In this document: positions 1 to 11,866 of the stretch, piece after piece | Layout of the letters: each line of letters begins with the position of its first letter | How positions within the stretch are numbered: position 1 is the stretch's first letter | Source of the DNA: Atriophallophorus winterbourni | Lineage: Eukaryota > Platyhelminthes > Trematoda > Plagiorchiida > Microphallidae | Direction of reading: 5' to 3' | NCBI GenBank assembly: GCA_013407085.1 | Contig: JACCGJ010019687.1 | Coordinates: 1-64,000, forward strand | Length of the DNA: 64,000 nucleotides | Notes under the pieces: model-generated | Seen by the model: only the letters and a program-made list of their open reading frames with translations | The model's database searches: none | Told to the model about the DNA's origin: nothing | Position numbers and translations under genes: made by a program

Positions 1-1330
1 GCGCGCATAAGAGAACATTTTGAAAACCAAAATATTCTGTCTGCAGCACAACACGGTTTTCGAAGAAATCGTTGCTGTTTATCTAAATTCTTACAACGTT
101 CGATGATTGGACCAAGGCTCTATACGATGGTGAAGTTGTACAATATTTCCAAAGCTTTCGATAAAGTCAACCATGACATTTTAATATAAAAGCTCGAAGC
201 TTATGGAATAACGGAGAATATTGGTGAATTGGATAAGGGGGACTACTTTATGATAGACAGACAAATTCGCGTGGAGCACCTTATCTAGAAAAATAGACGT
301 CCCGAGTGGAGTTCAGCAAGGGCTCGGTGGATGGATCTCTTCTTATCTGGTATATAATGACCGATATCGTAGAGGAGAGGATGCACACTTGATACTATTT
401 TGCCGTGCGATGATATTAAAATTTTGGAACACGTGTCCGGGTCCTGTTGTTAATGAATCATTGTATGGCACTACAATGGATCAAGCATTTATTTCGTTGG
501 TTCCAGTTTTAAATGAGCACTACCATTAACCCTGCGAAATGTAAAATGCCTTGTAGCTTGGGAAATCTCTGCACAACAACGTATCAGCTTGGACACGCAA
601 GAACTCGTTGGACCACACAGCAGAAAAAGAGCTGGGTTCGTTGAAAACTTAAGATGGACAGAATTGCTGGTTGGGTTTTTTTTGTGTGTTAAATAATGCT
701 GCCGTTACTTGAGTCTCTCAGAGAGTATTATTCGGGATTTGTACGACCGAAACCTGACCCCGGGTAATTTTAACACGTATCATACGTCCGGTTAGGAATA
801 TTCCATCAAGCCTGGGCACATGGCTGAGGAAGGATATCGAACTACTAGACAGGATTATCATCGTGCTACAAAGTTGGTCTCCCGGTACAGAAATTTGCCT
901 TTCACAGAGCGAATGTTAAAACTGAACCTACAAGATTTTACCCAACGGCGGATACGTAATGACCTTATGTTGACCTTCAAAATCCTGAATTCTGTCAACC
1001 ATCCCCTTAAACACTTGCTAAAGCACAATGACCTTACTCGAACACATTCAAAGGCTTTAAGCATTCCGCATTCTCGATTGGATATACGTCGTAATTTTTT
1101 CTCCGTAAGAATTTGTTTCACTTGGAACTATTTGCCTGAAGAAATCACACGATCAGAATCTGTTGAGGTTTTCGCTTCCAAACTCGATGAGTTTATGACG
1201 AACCATGTGGTATGCGAATGTCCTTATTTATTTTTGAGATATTTTATATTTTTATATGTTCGATATACCTTGTCATCCTATGGTTATTGTTAAGCTTAAT
1301 GCTTTTTCTACCATACAATTTTCTGATTTC
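1..1330 (+). mobile_element. Degraded non-LTR retrotransposon (LINE), copy L1, cut by the window start
   Basis: The first 240 bases translate, with frameshifts and stops, to a reverse-transcriptase segment containing AAQHGFRRNRCCLS and YNISKAFDKVNHDIL, typical of CR1/Jockey-like LINEs. The best open stretch, 820-1293, is the family's C-terminal region after RT (HRATKLVSRYRNLPFTERM, then RRIRNDL, then the SRLDIRRNFFSVR block). The copy is interrupted many times and cannot make a working enzyme. It continues to the left of the window. A second copy, L2, lies inverted at 2960-4190 and matches it over most of its length, including the 5' part with the HGFRRN segment. The LINE class is clear; the exact clade is inferred. 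Confidence 0.85.
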
Positions 1331-2959
1331 TGTTTATGGATGAGTAAATTTCATATTAATCTTGTGGAATCCGCGCTCCAGTAATGCTGCACATTATCAG
1401 TCAGCCTCATAATATAGTGTGGTACATAAGCATTGGAGGCATTGTGTAAAGCGTCGCATGCAAGCTGGAGAGGAGCAGATACAGCTCTTGGCAGCTGAAC
1501 GCAGATCACGCCGCCGGCGTGTAACTGCACCGTACAACAGAGTTCTGTAAAACATGAAAACATCATGCAATTGTGATGTACATCCATGGTCGACATCGAC
1601 CGAAGGAGGCCAACAACAACATAAGCTGGATTGGGCTATCCTAATGAAGGACAATCACAATGGAGTTCTGATATTTACTAGCTTATAGGGCCTTGCAGAA
1701 ATACTGTTACTCAGATTGGGGTGCGTGTTCAGTAAACCCTTTTTGTGGTCCTTCCTTATGTGTAACCTCATCAGAATTAAGTCTTTTAAACTCAAAAGCG
1801 TGTTGTCATGTGTTTATCATTAATTGAATTTCAACAACATTTTATCCTCTCATGCGTCTAAACCTACATAATTAACTCAGTTCTTTTGCACAAGCGGTCC
1901 TCTTCACTTTGCCAAGCAATCGACATCCTCAGTGAATAGACATTCCTCCATTGTTATTACGATTGTCGTCCAATAAGTATGTCTGTCCTAAGGCATCGCC
2001 AATTTTTCACTTGCGCTTGATAGGCAATTGGAATGATGTGAAACCATCCACCACCTGTTTGTTTCGCATATTACGAACATCGGTGCATGGCTATCTTGAC
2101 TTGTCAGTTAGGGTTTTCTTCAAACGTGCACAGCTTGTCAATCATGGTTGCAACACGCTTGGAATATCCGTTTTGGCGCCTATATTATCGGTAACTGTCA
2201 TCTCTAGCAGGCAGCAAGCGGAATAAAAGTCAGACTGTCTAACTGGACTGAAATCGGGATATGAGCATGGGCTTAAAAAACAACGGAACATATTTTCATT
2301 CCAGAAGCGCTAGATTGTCTAGAATGAATAGAAACGTTGTTTCCGGTGAATTGAATCACATCTGCTGTAATTAGATTTGTATGCGATAATCATCGGTAGT
2401 GTAAAGTGATGATTGGCGTACATTGTTAAGTATCCATAACATAATTTTTAAGATTTTAGGGTTGATTTTAACAGTTTTATTTATTCTTCTATGAAAATAA
2501 TCAATAAGCTCTAACTTGTTCGATAAATTAACTTGATCATTTTCCAGTGGGTGGAGAAACGGTTGGCATAGTAATGTTTGAAACTAACAATTACAACTGT
2601 GATATGGTATCCACATTCAAATAATTGTCGGATATTTTTAGGACTTTACCCTTCGGTCGATCTTACCTATATACTTTTCAATTGTTTACTAATCATCATT
2701 ATCGTATGTGCCGCATTCTAATTCATCAAAATAAATTTCTGAAACCTGTCGTTTCAATGTTGCAAACCTCCGAATGTATGAAGGGAAACTTAAATAACCG
2801 TATTCCCACTTTCGTCCATTCTCTTCTCCAAAATCAGTTTCAGACTACATGATGTCATTCTCAGAATTCAGAAAGTTTTATGGTACAAAAAGTAGTAAGC
2901 TTATCAATTACCATAGAATGACGAGGTATATCGAGTAAAAGTATAAAATCTTACGAAAA
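1331..2959. other. Spacer between inverted LINE copies; no gene seen
   Basis: About 1.6 kb of AT-rich DNA between L1 and L2. Short open frames occur on both strands (for example 1951-2226 and 2625-2852), but none shows a recognisable domain, splice context or codon pattern. I see nothing I can name. Confidence 0.5.
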
Positions 2960-4190
2960 TCACTAGGGACAGTCACATACCGCATGGTTCGTCATATACT
3001 CATTCAGTTTAGAAGCGAAAACCGCAACGGATTCCGAGCGTATGATTTCTTCAGGCAAGATGCGCTAAGTGAAACACATTCTGACCGAGAAACAACTACG
3101 ACGAATATCCCATCAAGAATGCGGAATGTTTAAAACCTTTGAATGTTATCGTGTTCTAGTAAAGCCATTAGGCTTTAGCAAGTGTTTCTGGAGATGATTT
3201 TCAATATGCAAGATATTGAATGCCAACAAGAGGTCACTCCATATCCGTCGTTTGGTAAAATCGTGTAGATTTAATTATAACATTCGTTCTTTGAAAGGCA
3301 AATTTCTGTAACTTTGTCGCACGATGTCAAGTAGTTCGATATCCTTCCACGGCTCGGATCGAATATTCCATAACAGGACGTACATACGTATTAATTAACC
3401 GGGGTAGTGTTTCGGGCGTGAAAATCTTGATTATCTTTTTTAGAAGACTCAAGATACGACAGACTTTATTGTACACTGTTTGGCAATGATGTTCAGGCTT
3501 AATAGTAAACTACACATCGATACCGAGATCTTGTCAAACCGACACGTGTGATGCAGAGATTTTCCAAGCCGCAGCATGTTACATTTCGTATGGTTAAATG
3601 GTAACTCATTTGTCTGGGACTAACGAAATAAGGTGCACAGCTCTCGGTGTAATGCCATACAATCATTAACAGACCTAACATGTTTCCATATTTTAATGTC
3701 ATCGGCAAACAGTATCAAGTTACATCCAATATCCTCTACTATATCGTTTATGTACACTAAGAATAGAAGAGGTCCAAGTACCGAGCCTTGAGGAACTCCA
3801 CTTGTGTCGCCTATTCTTCTAGAGATGGTGCTGCCGACGCGAACTTGGACGTGTCTATCAGTAAGATAGTCCCTAAGCAACATTTCCGTCATTCCATAGG
3901 CTTCGAGCTTTTTATTAGAATGTCATGGTTGACTCTATCGAAAACTTTGGAAATATCGATGTACAGCATCACCTTCGCCTAGTGCCTTGGTCCAATCTTC
4001 GAACGTTGTAAGAAGGTTAGATAAACAACAACGATTTCTTCGAAAACCGTGTTGTGCTGCGTTCCAAATATTCTGGTTTTCAACATGTTCTCTTATGCGC
4101 ACAGTCACCGTGCGTTCTACTAATTTAAAGGTCGCCGGAATTAGCGTTACCGGTCTATAGTTTACTGTGTCGGTCGGCCTTGAGCAGTGG
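2960..4190 (-). mobile_element. Degraded LINE, copy L2 (reverse-transcriptase core and C-terminus)
   Basis: On the minus strand, 3892-3620 is an open RT segment with the palm motifs GVPQGSVLGPLLFLVYIND and LILFADDIKIW; the FADD catalytic box falls near 3693-3716. Upstream (about 4100-3900) the frame is broken but shows the QHGFRRNRCCLS block and a stretch like TKALGEG. Downstream (about 3350-2980) is the decayed C-terminal block found intact in L1. The order RT then C-terminal block is normal for the family. It lies opposite to L1, so the two form long inverted repeats about 1.6 kb apart. Multiple stops make it non-functional. Confidence 0.88.
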
Positions 4191-5962
4191 TAAAAGGATA
4201 ATCAATTAAAGTGGCTTGACCGATTTCATAAATTCAGAAACCTAGCCTTTCCGTTTTTATATATAAATATCTATCGATTAGAAAATCACTTGTCTTACTC
4301 GTCATTTTGATTAGTCGGTGCCCAAATACCCACACCATCCGAGATTGCTCTGAATCGCACAAACACTACGCGTTACTTTCACCTACAAACCGATTTGTCC
4401 ATTTCAAACTTGTCAACTTGAACGGTGAATTATTCAACACCGAATTTGACAACAATGATTGAAAGTTACGTGTGCATGTGTATGTGGTTGCATGGATGCA
4501 GATCGAAATGTTGCAGTGTGAAACACGTCAGGAGTTCTCCATGCACACAGGTTTATATTTAATCACTCGGATAAACGAGCTCATTTACATTTGACAATTA
4601 ATTTGGAACGCCATTGCTTGTCATGTCAGCTTACGGTTGCCTAATCAGCGGTACCACCTTTTGTGTTGTCATCGAGATTGTTCAACGCACCGGCTTGCAT
4701 TATGCATACAAGAATTCAATTGGTCGTGATTCGCTCCATCATCTCTCAGGTCTTCTACACTGGTGGAATAATTAGAGCAAATTTTAATTCGCTTGAGATT
4801 ATTCTTCAACTGAATAAGATATTGTGCCGTATCGGGATAAATTGGGTTGCCGCGGTGTAGGCATAGTACGTTGTGGTTCATATGCTTTTCGTAGTTCTAT
4901 CCACGACGTTCGGATTAACCGTAATTCTTTATCACTTGGGTATAAAATTGGTACCCACGATGATCAGAACAATATGTGCGTCAGCTTAGCACACGGCCAC
5001 TTAGTGAAATTCTATTGTGTAGCGTATCCAAACGCCTATCAATTAAATGTTCTCCATGTTCACTTGTACTGCTTTTTACCAAAGTAAAGCGGAGAGACGC
5101 AACCATCTTCTTAGATCAGCAGCCTGATAAGAATCGTTAAGTCAAATGGAGTATTATAGGTTTCGTTTTTAACGTACAATCCGCGTTTATAGAAGGCCAC
5201 ACGAATGATGTGTTCGCTAGTCTCGGGACGCAAGAGTCGGTCATTGAATGTGGATTTAGCCTGTGAATGTCACTACGGCGTTTTGAGTGTATTGTGTCTG
5301 CGCGGGTAAGAACCTAGTATATATTGATTAAAACCGATGATGGGCTACAAACCTGAATCATTAAATTATTTTCTATTTATTTGAAGACGGGATAATATCG
5401 CAATCTATGAGACTGTGTGGAGTATTCCCTTATTCTACGTTTGTGCAACTTATCCATCTAGCTGCCTTACCGCAATCTCTACTTGTGGTTCAGATTGCGT
5501 TGTGATATTTTAGGCAACTCGTTTTACATTCGATGAAAAATGTGCACGTATATAGAAAATATCAACGGCTCACTCATTGAATCTTGATTGAAAGATGTGG
5601 CTTAAGCTTTTACTACAATTTGCTATAGCTCGGATTATTTTACTCAAGCAAGTTTGTTTGGGGTGCTCTTTCTTGAAATTTACCCGATTTCAAGTGTTCG
5701 ATTTATTGCACTGGAAAAATCCAATCAGATGACGGATCGGTACTTAACTCCGGTTTCATGAACACGAGGCTCTAAAAGTGGTGTAGGAATTCGTCCAATG
5801 GATAGAATGCAAGCTGTCGTATTTGATTTTTAATTATCATCACTGCACTATTTACACTTGGGTGCGATAAATCGGCCACTGATCCTGGTCATTCCCACGA
5901 GATGTGACACACTGTAGTCGTACTATAGGCTGTTTAGCGGTAAGGTCAAATATGTGGTGGTG
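4191..5962. other. Intergenic; no gene seen
   Basis: Overlapping short frames at 4663-5087 on both strands have no recognisable motif. No repeat family from elsewhere in the window was found here. Confidence 0.45.
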
Positions 5963-6130
5963 GGTTGACTGCTACTTAATCATGTTCCCTGTCCTGACTA
6001 TCACCCTTGGTCTGACGAAGCTTCTGTGTCAGAAGTGAAACGTTACCCAAAAACTACTCTAACCGATTGCACACAAATTCCTTTGCATTATGAATACACG
6101 ATCGGTCCCAAACATATTCCAATCGATTGA
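5963..6130 (+). repeat. Foldback element, truncated copy A (loop and right arm only)
   Basis: This matches the central loop and right arm of the palindromic elements at 13649-13890 and 55937-56186. It includes the shared arm core CGAAGCTTCTGTGTCAGAAG and the end ATTCCAATCGATTG. The left arm is absent, so this copy cannot fold back on itself. It directly abuts LINE copy L3. Confidence 0.75.
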
Positions 6131-6149
6131 TGGAAAGCATATTTTTCAA

Positions 6150-7050
6150 AAATACATATCCGTTTGGGTTTCGAACCTGGATCTGTCATAATGGATTTGG
6201 ACAGCGTGTCGAATTGGGCGGCCAAGAATGACATGTCATTCAACATACAGAAATGTAAGAAGCTCCATCTTGGCAAGAATGTTCCTTGGACATATCGATT
6301 GGGAACTGAAAACTTAGCATAGAACTCGTTAGAAAATGATCTAGGAGTGTGGATTAGCGGTAACCTGAAGAGCACAGTGCACTGCCAGAATATATATCGA
6401 CGGGTCAACAGATTGTTAGGTATCGTTCGAAGCATATTTGGAGGATTCTCTCTGGTAACTTTACCAAGGATAATGAATGTCTACCTTCGCCCTACGATGG
6501 ACTATTCGGTCGAGGTCTGGGCTCCTTGGCTGCGAAAAGATATTGCTCTCTTCGATAAAATCTATCATAGAGCAGCAAAGTTAGCGATAGGTTTTCGCAA
6601 TGTTCCGTATACCGAAAGACTGCGACGTCTGTGTCTATGTGACTTCACCAAAAGGAGGATACGACGCGATATTATCCTAACCTATAGAATTGTGTCTACC
6701 GAAGGATATCCACTAAAACACTTGCTTGATGTATGTGATGGAAAAGTGACACGCGAACGCACCTTATCCCTTTACGTTCTAAGTTCACGTATTGATTGTC
6801 GGTGCCATTTTTCGCCGCACGTGCTATATTTCTTTGGGATTCCCTACCCCAACATGTGGCAGACTCTCCTTGCCTGGCTATTTTAAAGCGAAATTGTATT
6901 TGCACTTGCAAACGAACGTCATTCTTGAGCCTTACATTTGATATTCTCTATTGCTTTTATACTATTGTAATTTTCATGTTTTATTCATACCGTAATCCTG
7001 TGGTGCTGTAAAGTATTCACTTTTTTAACCATAAATCCTTGAATCCTCAT
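6150..7050 (+). mobile_element. 5'-truncated LINE, copy L3 (RT C-terminal region and 3' end)
   Basis: The frame from about 6190 reads as the post-catalytic RT region (DSVSNWAAKNDMSFN, KCKKLHLGKN) and continues after a stop as 6347-6886, with ENDLGVWISGNLK, YSVEVWAPWLRKDIALFDKI, and AAKLAIGFRNVPYTERLRRL. A frameshift near 6800 moves the C-terminal block into the frame of 6796-7011 (RAIFLWDSLPQHV). The 3' end near 7023-7045 carries ATAAATCCTTGAATCCT, a tail motif also seen at 39150 and 43410. 5' truncation is the usual outcome of target-primed reverse transcription. It is non-functional. Confidence 0.88.
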
Positions 7051-8049
7051 TGTTCATCCAGTATTAGTCATCTTATCTTGCTACCTGTTTGGCACCAGTA
7101 AATGCTCGTGTCAATTACTTTCCGGAAGATTACATTTATCTAGTTATATTAATTAAAATAGCGATTTGAGATCCAGACTGTATACTACAATTTATCACGT
7201 TTAAACGAACGTTTCAAGAGATTAGAATTACAATAACGAAGTTTTTTTAGTTCACGATTTACCCAAATCCTAAAATGCGTTGATTATTACTAAAGACTCA
7301 AAAATTTGTTTCAGAAATCGTCTCGCTTACCGATTGATTGATTGTCTTTATTTGTCTAGGACATAGAAAAGAAATGTTAGGTTTGCCTTGTCATAGCAAA
7401 CCGCGTAGCTTATCATTCCAGTCGCAATGTTTGACTACAAATTCCCTCTCATTTGACAACTAGAATATTCCACGAATGCGGTTAATTTGTTTGGCTTGTC
7501 ATATGAGCCCGCTTTCGGGCAAATTTTACTGTCATCAAACCACACGCTACGCCATATTATCCAAGGAACATTAGAAGCGTGAGTACGAAAATGTTTGTCT
7601 CATGCACGTCTCGAATAAATAACAACTATCACTGTGTCGTCTGCGCAAGCGGCACTTGTCAGTAGCTAGCTGCACTCTCAGTAAAACGTTTGCCAATCAG
7701 ACCGAGACTTTCCATCATTAATTCTTCAGTAAGTAGTTCATTTGTACACACACAAACGCGCGCGCAGAGACAGACACCAGATACTCGTAGGATTATCGTC
7801 GCATAAATAGCACTGATATTTTCACACGAAATATGTTTCATTTTTATCGACTCGATTTGATTACGACATGATGCAATTAATAGATGACGTTTTTTTAGTA
7901 TCCAATTCTATTTTCAGACACTATTTAATTATAAGTTTCACTAAATCTAATTAGAATATTATCTAACATGTTACATGTTACAAGCATAGATTGAAACATT
8001 GAGTAAGCCGCGGTGCACGAAGGCATAGTTAGTACATATGTGTGAATTG
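7051..8049. other. Intergenic; no gene seen
   Basis: AT-rich DNA with only short frames. A CA/GT-type stretch lies at about 7744-7775. Nothing else can be named. Confidence 0.45.
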
Positions 8050-8260
8050 ACAAGCTGGTAGCTGTGCAAAGTTCCGCACAATCTTAGACTTCTTGTGTGT
8101 CGTGATACTGTTAGGTTTGCCCCGTCGAGGCAGATACATACGAAAGGGAAATCGCAGCGAGACTCCATTGTGTCTCGCGCATGCAGCTCACTACATTTTG
8201 TCGGATGGTATCAGGCGCAGTAGAGATATACATCATGATTACATATCCGTGCATGCAACG
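8050..8260 (-). repeat. Dispersed repeat family B, diverged copy
   Basis: This segment is collinear with the copy at 17400-17640. Shared blocks in order are GTGCAAAGTTCCGCAC, GATACTGTTAGGTTTGCCC, GAGACTCC, GCATGCAGCTCA and ATCCGTGCATG. Taking the CCTGGGCAACCTGAC reading as the plus orientation, this copy is on the minus strand. The mobilising agent is unknown; a SINE-like origin is possible, but I see no clear pol III boxes. Confidence 0.6.
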
Positions 8261-10219
8261 GTGTACAGTAGTATAACAGTGAATAAGTAATTACCTAATG
8301 CAACCACTACGCACTCAACATGGGTTCGGATTTAATACCTCATAGGAAATGACACCTACAAATCACCCATTAGATGCAATTACTGACACTGGAATGGTCG
8401 GTGTAATAGTATTTTCAGTTTTTTTCAAAACCTTTAACCTCAATTTGAACCTGCTGTCGGAGGGAAAAATTGACTTTTTCGTGACATTAAATTTCAAAAT
8501 GAAACATGCGAGACTTCCTCTTCCTGCAATGACGCCGTTAGTCTTCTTCAAGCAAATAAATTCAATAAACACGCAGTCTGTTCGCCGTGCGCACCATTGC
8601 ACAAGGTTGTTGATACAGCTTGATGAACGCACTTATACCCGTTGCTCGAAACTGCTAGCTGCAATAACCGATTAGCGTACAGCCCTGAAATATTCTCTTC
8701 GAAGTTTTCACAACAAACGCAATTTGATATCTCCCATTGAATTGGGTTTTCCAATTGTCGAATTGCAACTTGGCTGATTGGTAACATATTTCTAGAATGA
8801 TTTGTATCGGTACAGACAACCGCTATGTAACAACGACAGACCAATGAATTAACTAACCACGCTTTCAATTAAGATTAATCCATATGAAAATAATCAAAAC
8901 TGAAACATTTTCCTACAAATCTGAACACATGTCACGGAAGAACATTTATAAGCTAAATTTAATATTGTATTGCTGTCTCATTATTATCCGCCCCGTCGGT
9001 AAATGTCCTCATGCAGTTCACTCATGTTAACTCTTTAATTATTTATTCTGTTCAATCAGAGTTATTGATTTCCGTGTCACTGCTAAGCCTCTCGTGTTTA
9101 TTGACAGAATCTATTACACGCGAACCGATGCCAATCTAAGGTGTGCAAATGCGTCACACACGTGAATAAAAAAGATAGACGGCCTGCAAAATGCCCCGTT
9201 TCAGACGCTATCGTCGAAGGTGGTCGGTCTGTGACATGTGAGCGCAAAGTGAGCATGAAAAACGTTTTACAAACTCCGTGCCGATTGTCCACTCTGATGG
9301 ACCTGTCTCGCTTCGCGTGTCTTTCTATAATTGTGCATCGTACCGCATGCGCTAGGTGAAGAGTGGCCTGTGTTTGATGATATCGCGAAAAATCAACGTC
9401 AACCCTGGTCATGAGCATTCGATACTGTCACGTGTTCGGCGTCCGTGTGTCCGTGCGCATGAGATGGGATGCTCAAGCACAAGGTGAGACGCGGGAAACA
9501 CTTCGTCGTATAACATGTACAACCCAGAAATTGATAAGCATCGTACAAATTTGTGTCAGACGTTTTGAGTACATGCACGAATAATCAACTGCCTGGAGAG
9601 AAATTTATGACGGAACTTGGCTAACGAAGAACATAGCATTTTAGCTTTTAGCTTATGCAATTTGAATGCCCATGTTGGTTAATAGAAACCGTCAGTTGAT
9701 GTATATTTTTTATGTAGCTGGGAAATCCATGCTGTTTTTTTAAATATTATGAGCTATACAGGTAAAATTAATTGCTTAGCTATCGTAATTTAGCCTTCAG
9801 TCCCCAGTGGGGTATTGCTGTATACAATGTTTCTTCATTCGTTGTCTTTTGCTACCAAGGCCAGTTGTTTCAACGCCAGCGTCATGTCTCTTATGTAAAG
9901 GCGGCACCAAGAGTTTATCAAGTTCCTTTAACTATAAGCATCCTAGTGTGGCTTTCCGCAAACGTTCAGAGGATAGGATCAATGCAAGGCCAAGATCGAT
10001 GATCCCGTAAATTATCGATAGTTTCTTGCAAGGTGGTTTGATTTGAGCTGAAACCTGAGTATGTTACCACAACGTCATCGTCCCTCTTCCCTAGTGATCT
10101 TGTATGAACGCAAAAACAGTTGGATCTTTACGACTGACGGAAATAACCCAACAGCTCCTTTGCATACGTTCAAGATTGAACAATCGGGCTGTTTCTGGAA
10201 TGCTTAGCATAAATGACCA
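8261..10219. other. Intergenic; includes a CpG-richer patch at about 9090-9520
   Basis: No supported gene. The stretch 9090-9520 has more CpG and GC than its surroundings, with open frames on both strands (9141-9359 plus, 9098-9418 minus). These overlap on opposite strands and show no domain, so composition rather than coding is the likelier cause. It could be regulatory DNA of the nearby developmental gene, but that is inference. Confidence 0.35.
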
Positions 10220-11260
10220 TGACTGAGGAGGCGCTTAGGCTAGTAAATTAGGGCATGTTTGACTAGCACAACACTGTGCGCCGAATTCACAGAAAGTCTT
10301 CAATTAAACATATATCGAACTTCGCGATTTGTTGATGGACGACGGGCAAATGACTCCCGCTTTACACTTCGCACGAACAAATGGATCAGGCTACGGAGCT
10401 CTGCTTTGGTTCAGCACATAAATACCAGGATTTGTGCATTCTGGCAACATTTTTACAGAATCCGGAACAAAGTGAACGTCATCATAACGGAAGACAAGCA
10501 AAGTTATTAGCAATTCGTTTCTTTGAAAATGAAAAGAAATCCTGAATTGCTATATCGGATTGTTAATGCTCGATCCAGTGTGAAAGCAGGAGTGTTCCTT
10601 GTGCTTGAATGTCTCAGCAAGGGAAACAGCTGAATTTCTTGCTCAATTTTATGCAAAAGTATTTAGTCCGTTAACAATCACATCGACTGAAGATCTGCCA
10701 ACATCAACTGTGACACAACAACTGACTGACATTGAGATCAGTTCACTGATTAAACTACGGTCTTTTTGCTGAATGAACTCTAAAAAATCCCATGTAGCAG
10801 AAAGAATTACACTTACGGTACTGAAATCCTGTGGCCTAGAAGTTGTGCACGCAATTGAGTGAATAGTAGAAATATTCTCAGACCGAAGGAATGGTGCCCA
10901 TCTACAAGGGTGGTAGACTTTCAGACCCTGCAAACTAACGTTCTGTCACCTTACTTCCTGTGATCTTCAAACTTCTAGAGCGTATAGTGACGGAGAAAAT
11001 AGTTCACCGCTTGGAATCGCAATATGTGCCATCAGCGGCACAGCGTGGTTTTCGTAAATCTCACACGTGCTTGACAAACTTGTTGACAGTGTTAAACTAC
11101 TGGACCCAAGCGGTTGGCGAAGGAGATAGCATCCTAGATGCTCTTAATCAAGGTGGTTCTCTTTGCTGATGACATTAAAATTTGAACGAAGATGTAATCT
11201 AATGTGAATTATGTACCACTGCAAAGTGATTCAGGCGCTCTCCATGAAATGTTAGTAAAA
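10220..11260 (+). mobile_element. Heavily degraded LINE, copy L4
   Basis: Near 10430-10600 the translation resembles the linker upstream of RT (RIRNKVNVIITEDKQ, PELLYRIVNARSS), collinear with the same region of copy L6. Near 10930-11120 it shows the RT start (RIVTEKIVHRLESQYVPSA, QRGFRKSHTCLTNLLTVLNY). Near 11152-11185 it shows LFADDIKI, the catalytic box, directly fused to the preceding block by an internal deletion. Stops and frameshifts are frequent. The 5' boundary is uncertain; traces of an endonuclease domain may begin near 10220. Confidence 0.8.
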
Positions 11261-11433
11261 ACTGTTCTACCTATTCAACGCAAACTTTCTTTTCATTCTT
11301 TTAATTCACTCAAACATATTCAAATATCTTTTATAACTGATTTCAAGGTCAAACTCGTTTGACCGGTTATTTACCCTCTGCGTAAAACACCCCCGTCACA
11401 GTCACATGTTGCAGTAAATCGGTCACTGGCGTG

Positions 11434-11531
11434 AATTTTCACACCCCGGTTTCTCTCGCGCTCTGTCCAACCATTTTACTTCGACCAAAGTAATTTCACA
11501 CCTAGGCAAACCAAGCTAATTTTCACACCTT
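11434..11531 (+). promoter_or_regulatory. Cluster of three T-box half-site matches
   Basis: Three copies of TTTCACACC lie within 100 bases, at about 11437-11445, 11494-11502 and 11521-11529. The second reads TTTCACACCTAGG, matching one half plus the centre of the palindromic Brachyury T-site; the third reads TTTCACACCT. The known T-box core is TCACACCT. The cluster is about 4.5 kb past the end of the T-box gene. It may be a regulatory element bound by T-box proteins, possibly the product of this gene; occupancy is inferred. Confidence 0.4.
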
Positions 11532-11823
11532 TAGATGACACTCGGCCAATGAGATCGCTGTATTAAGACACCTGTTTAGCTATAACGACCAATCAATTCC
11601 CACCTCGAATCACGTGAAAACTTGTTTTCAACCGATTGAAGTTTTCGGTTATTAGTATGCTATTTCGAAAATTGTACGTGAATTGTAAACGATTGATCGG
11701 GTGTAGGCGCAAGTGGTGAGATCAAAAATATCGTCCGGTTACGATCAGTCACATGATTACGTATGCATGTCAACTTTGTTTAGGTGTTGCGCTCCAATTG
11801 AAAGTTCTCAATGTAGTTTAAAT

Positions 11824-11866
11824 GTGGTGTGTAAGGGATGGGAATGTGAGCACCTCAATATGTTAG
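11824..11866 (+). repeat. Fragment of the hammerhead repeat unit (3' flank only)
   Basis: The block GGTGTGTAAGGGATGGGAAT, followed by a match to GTGAGCAC, is the sequence just downstream of the ribozyme in the 32.5 kb and 62.1 kb copies. The ribozyme core itself is missing. Confidence 0.6.
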
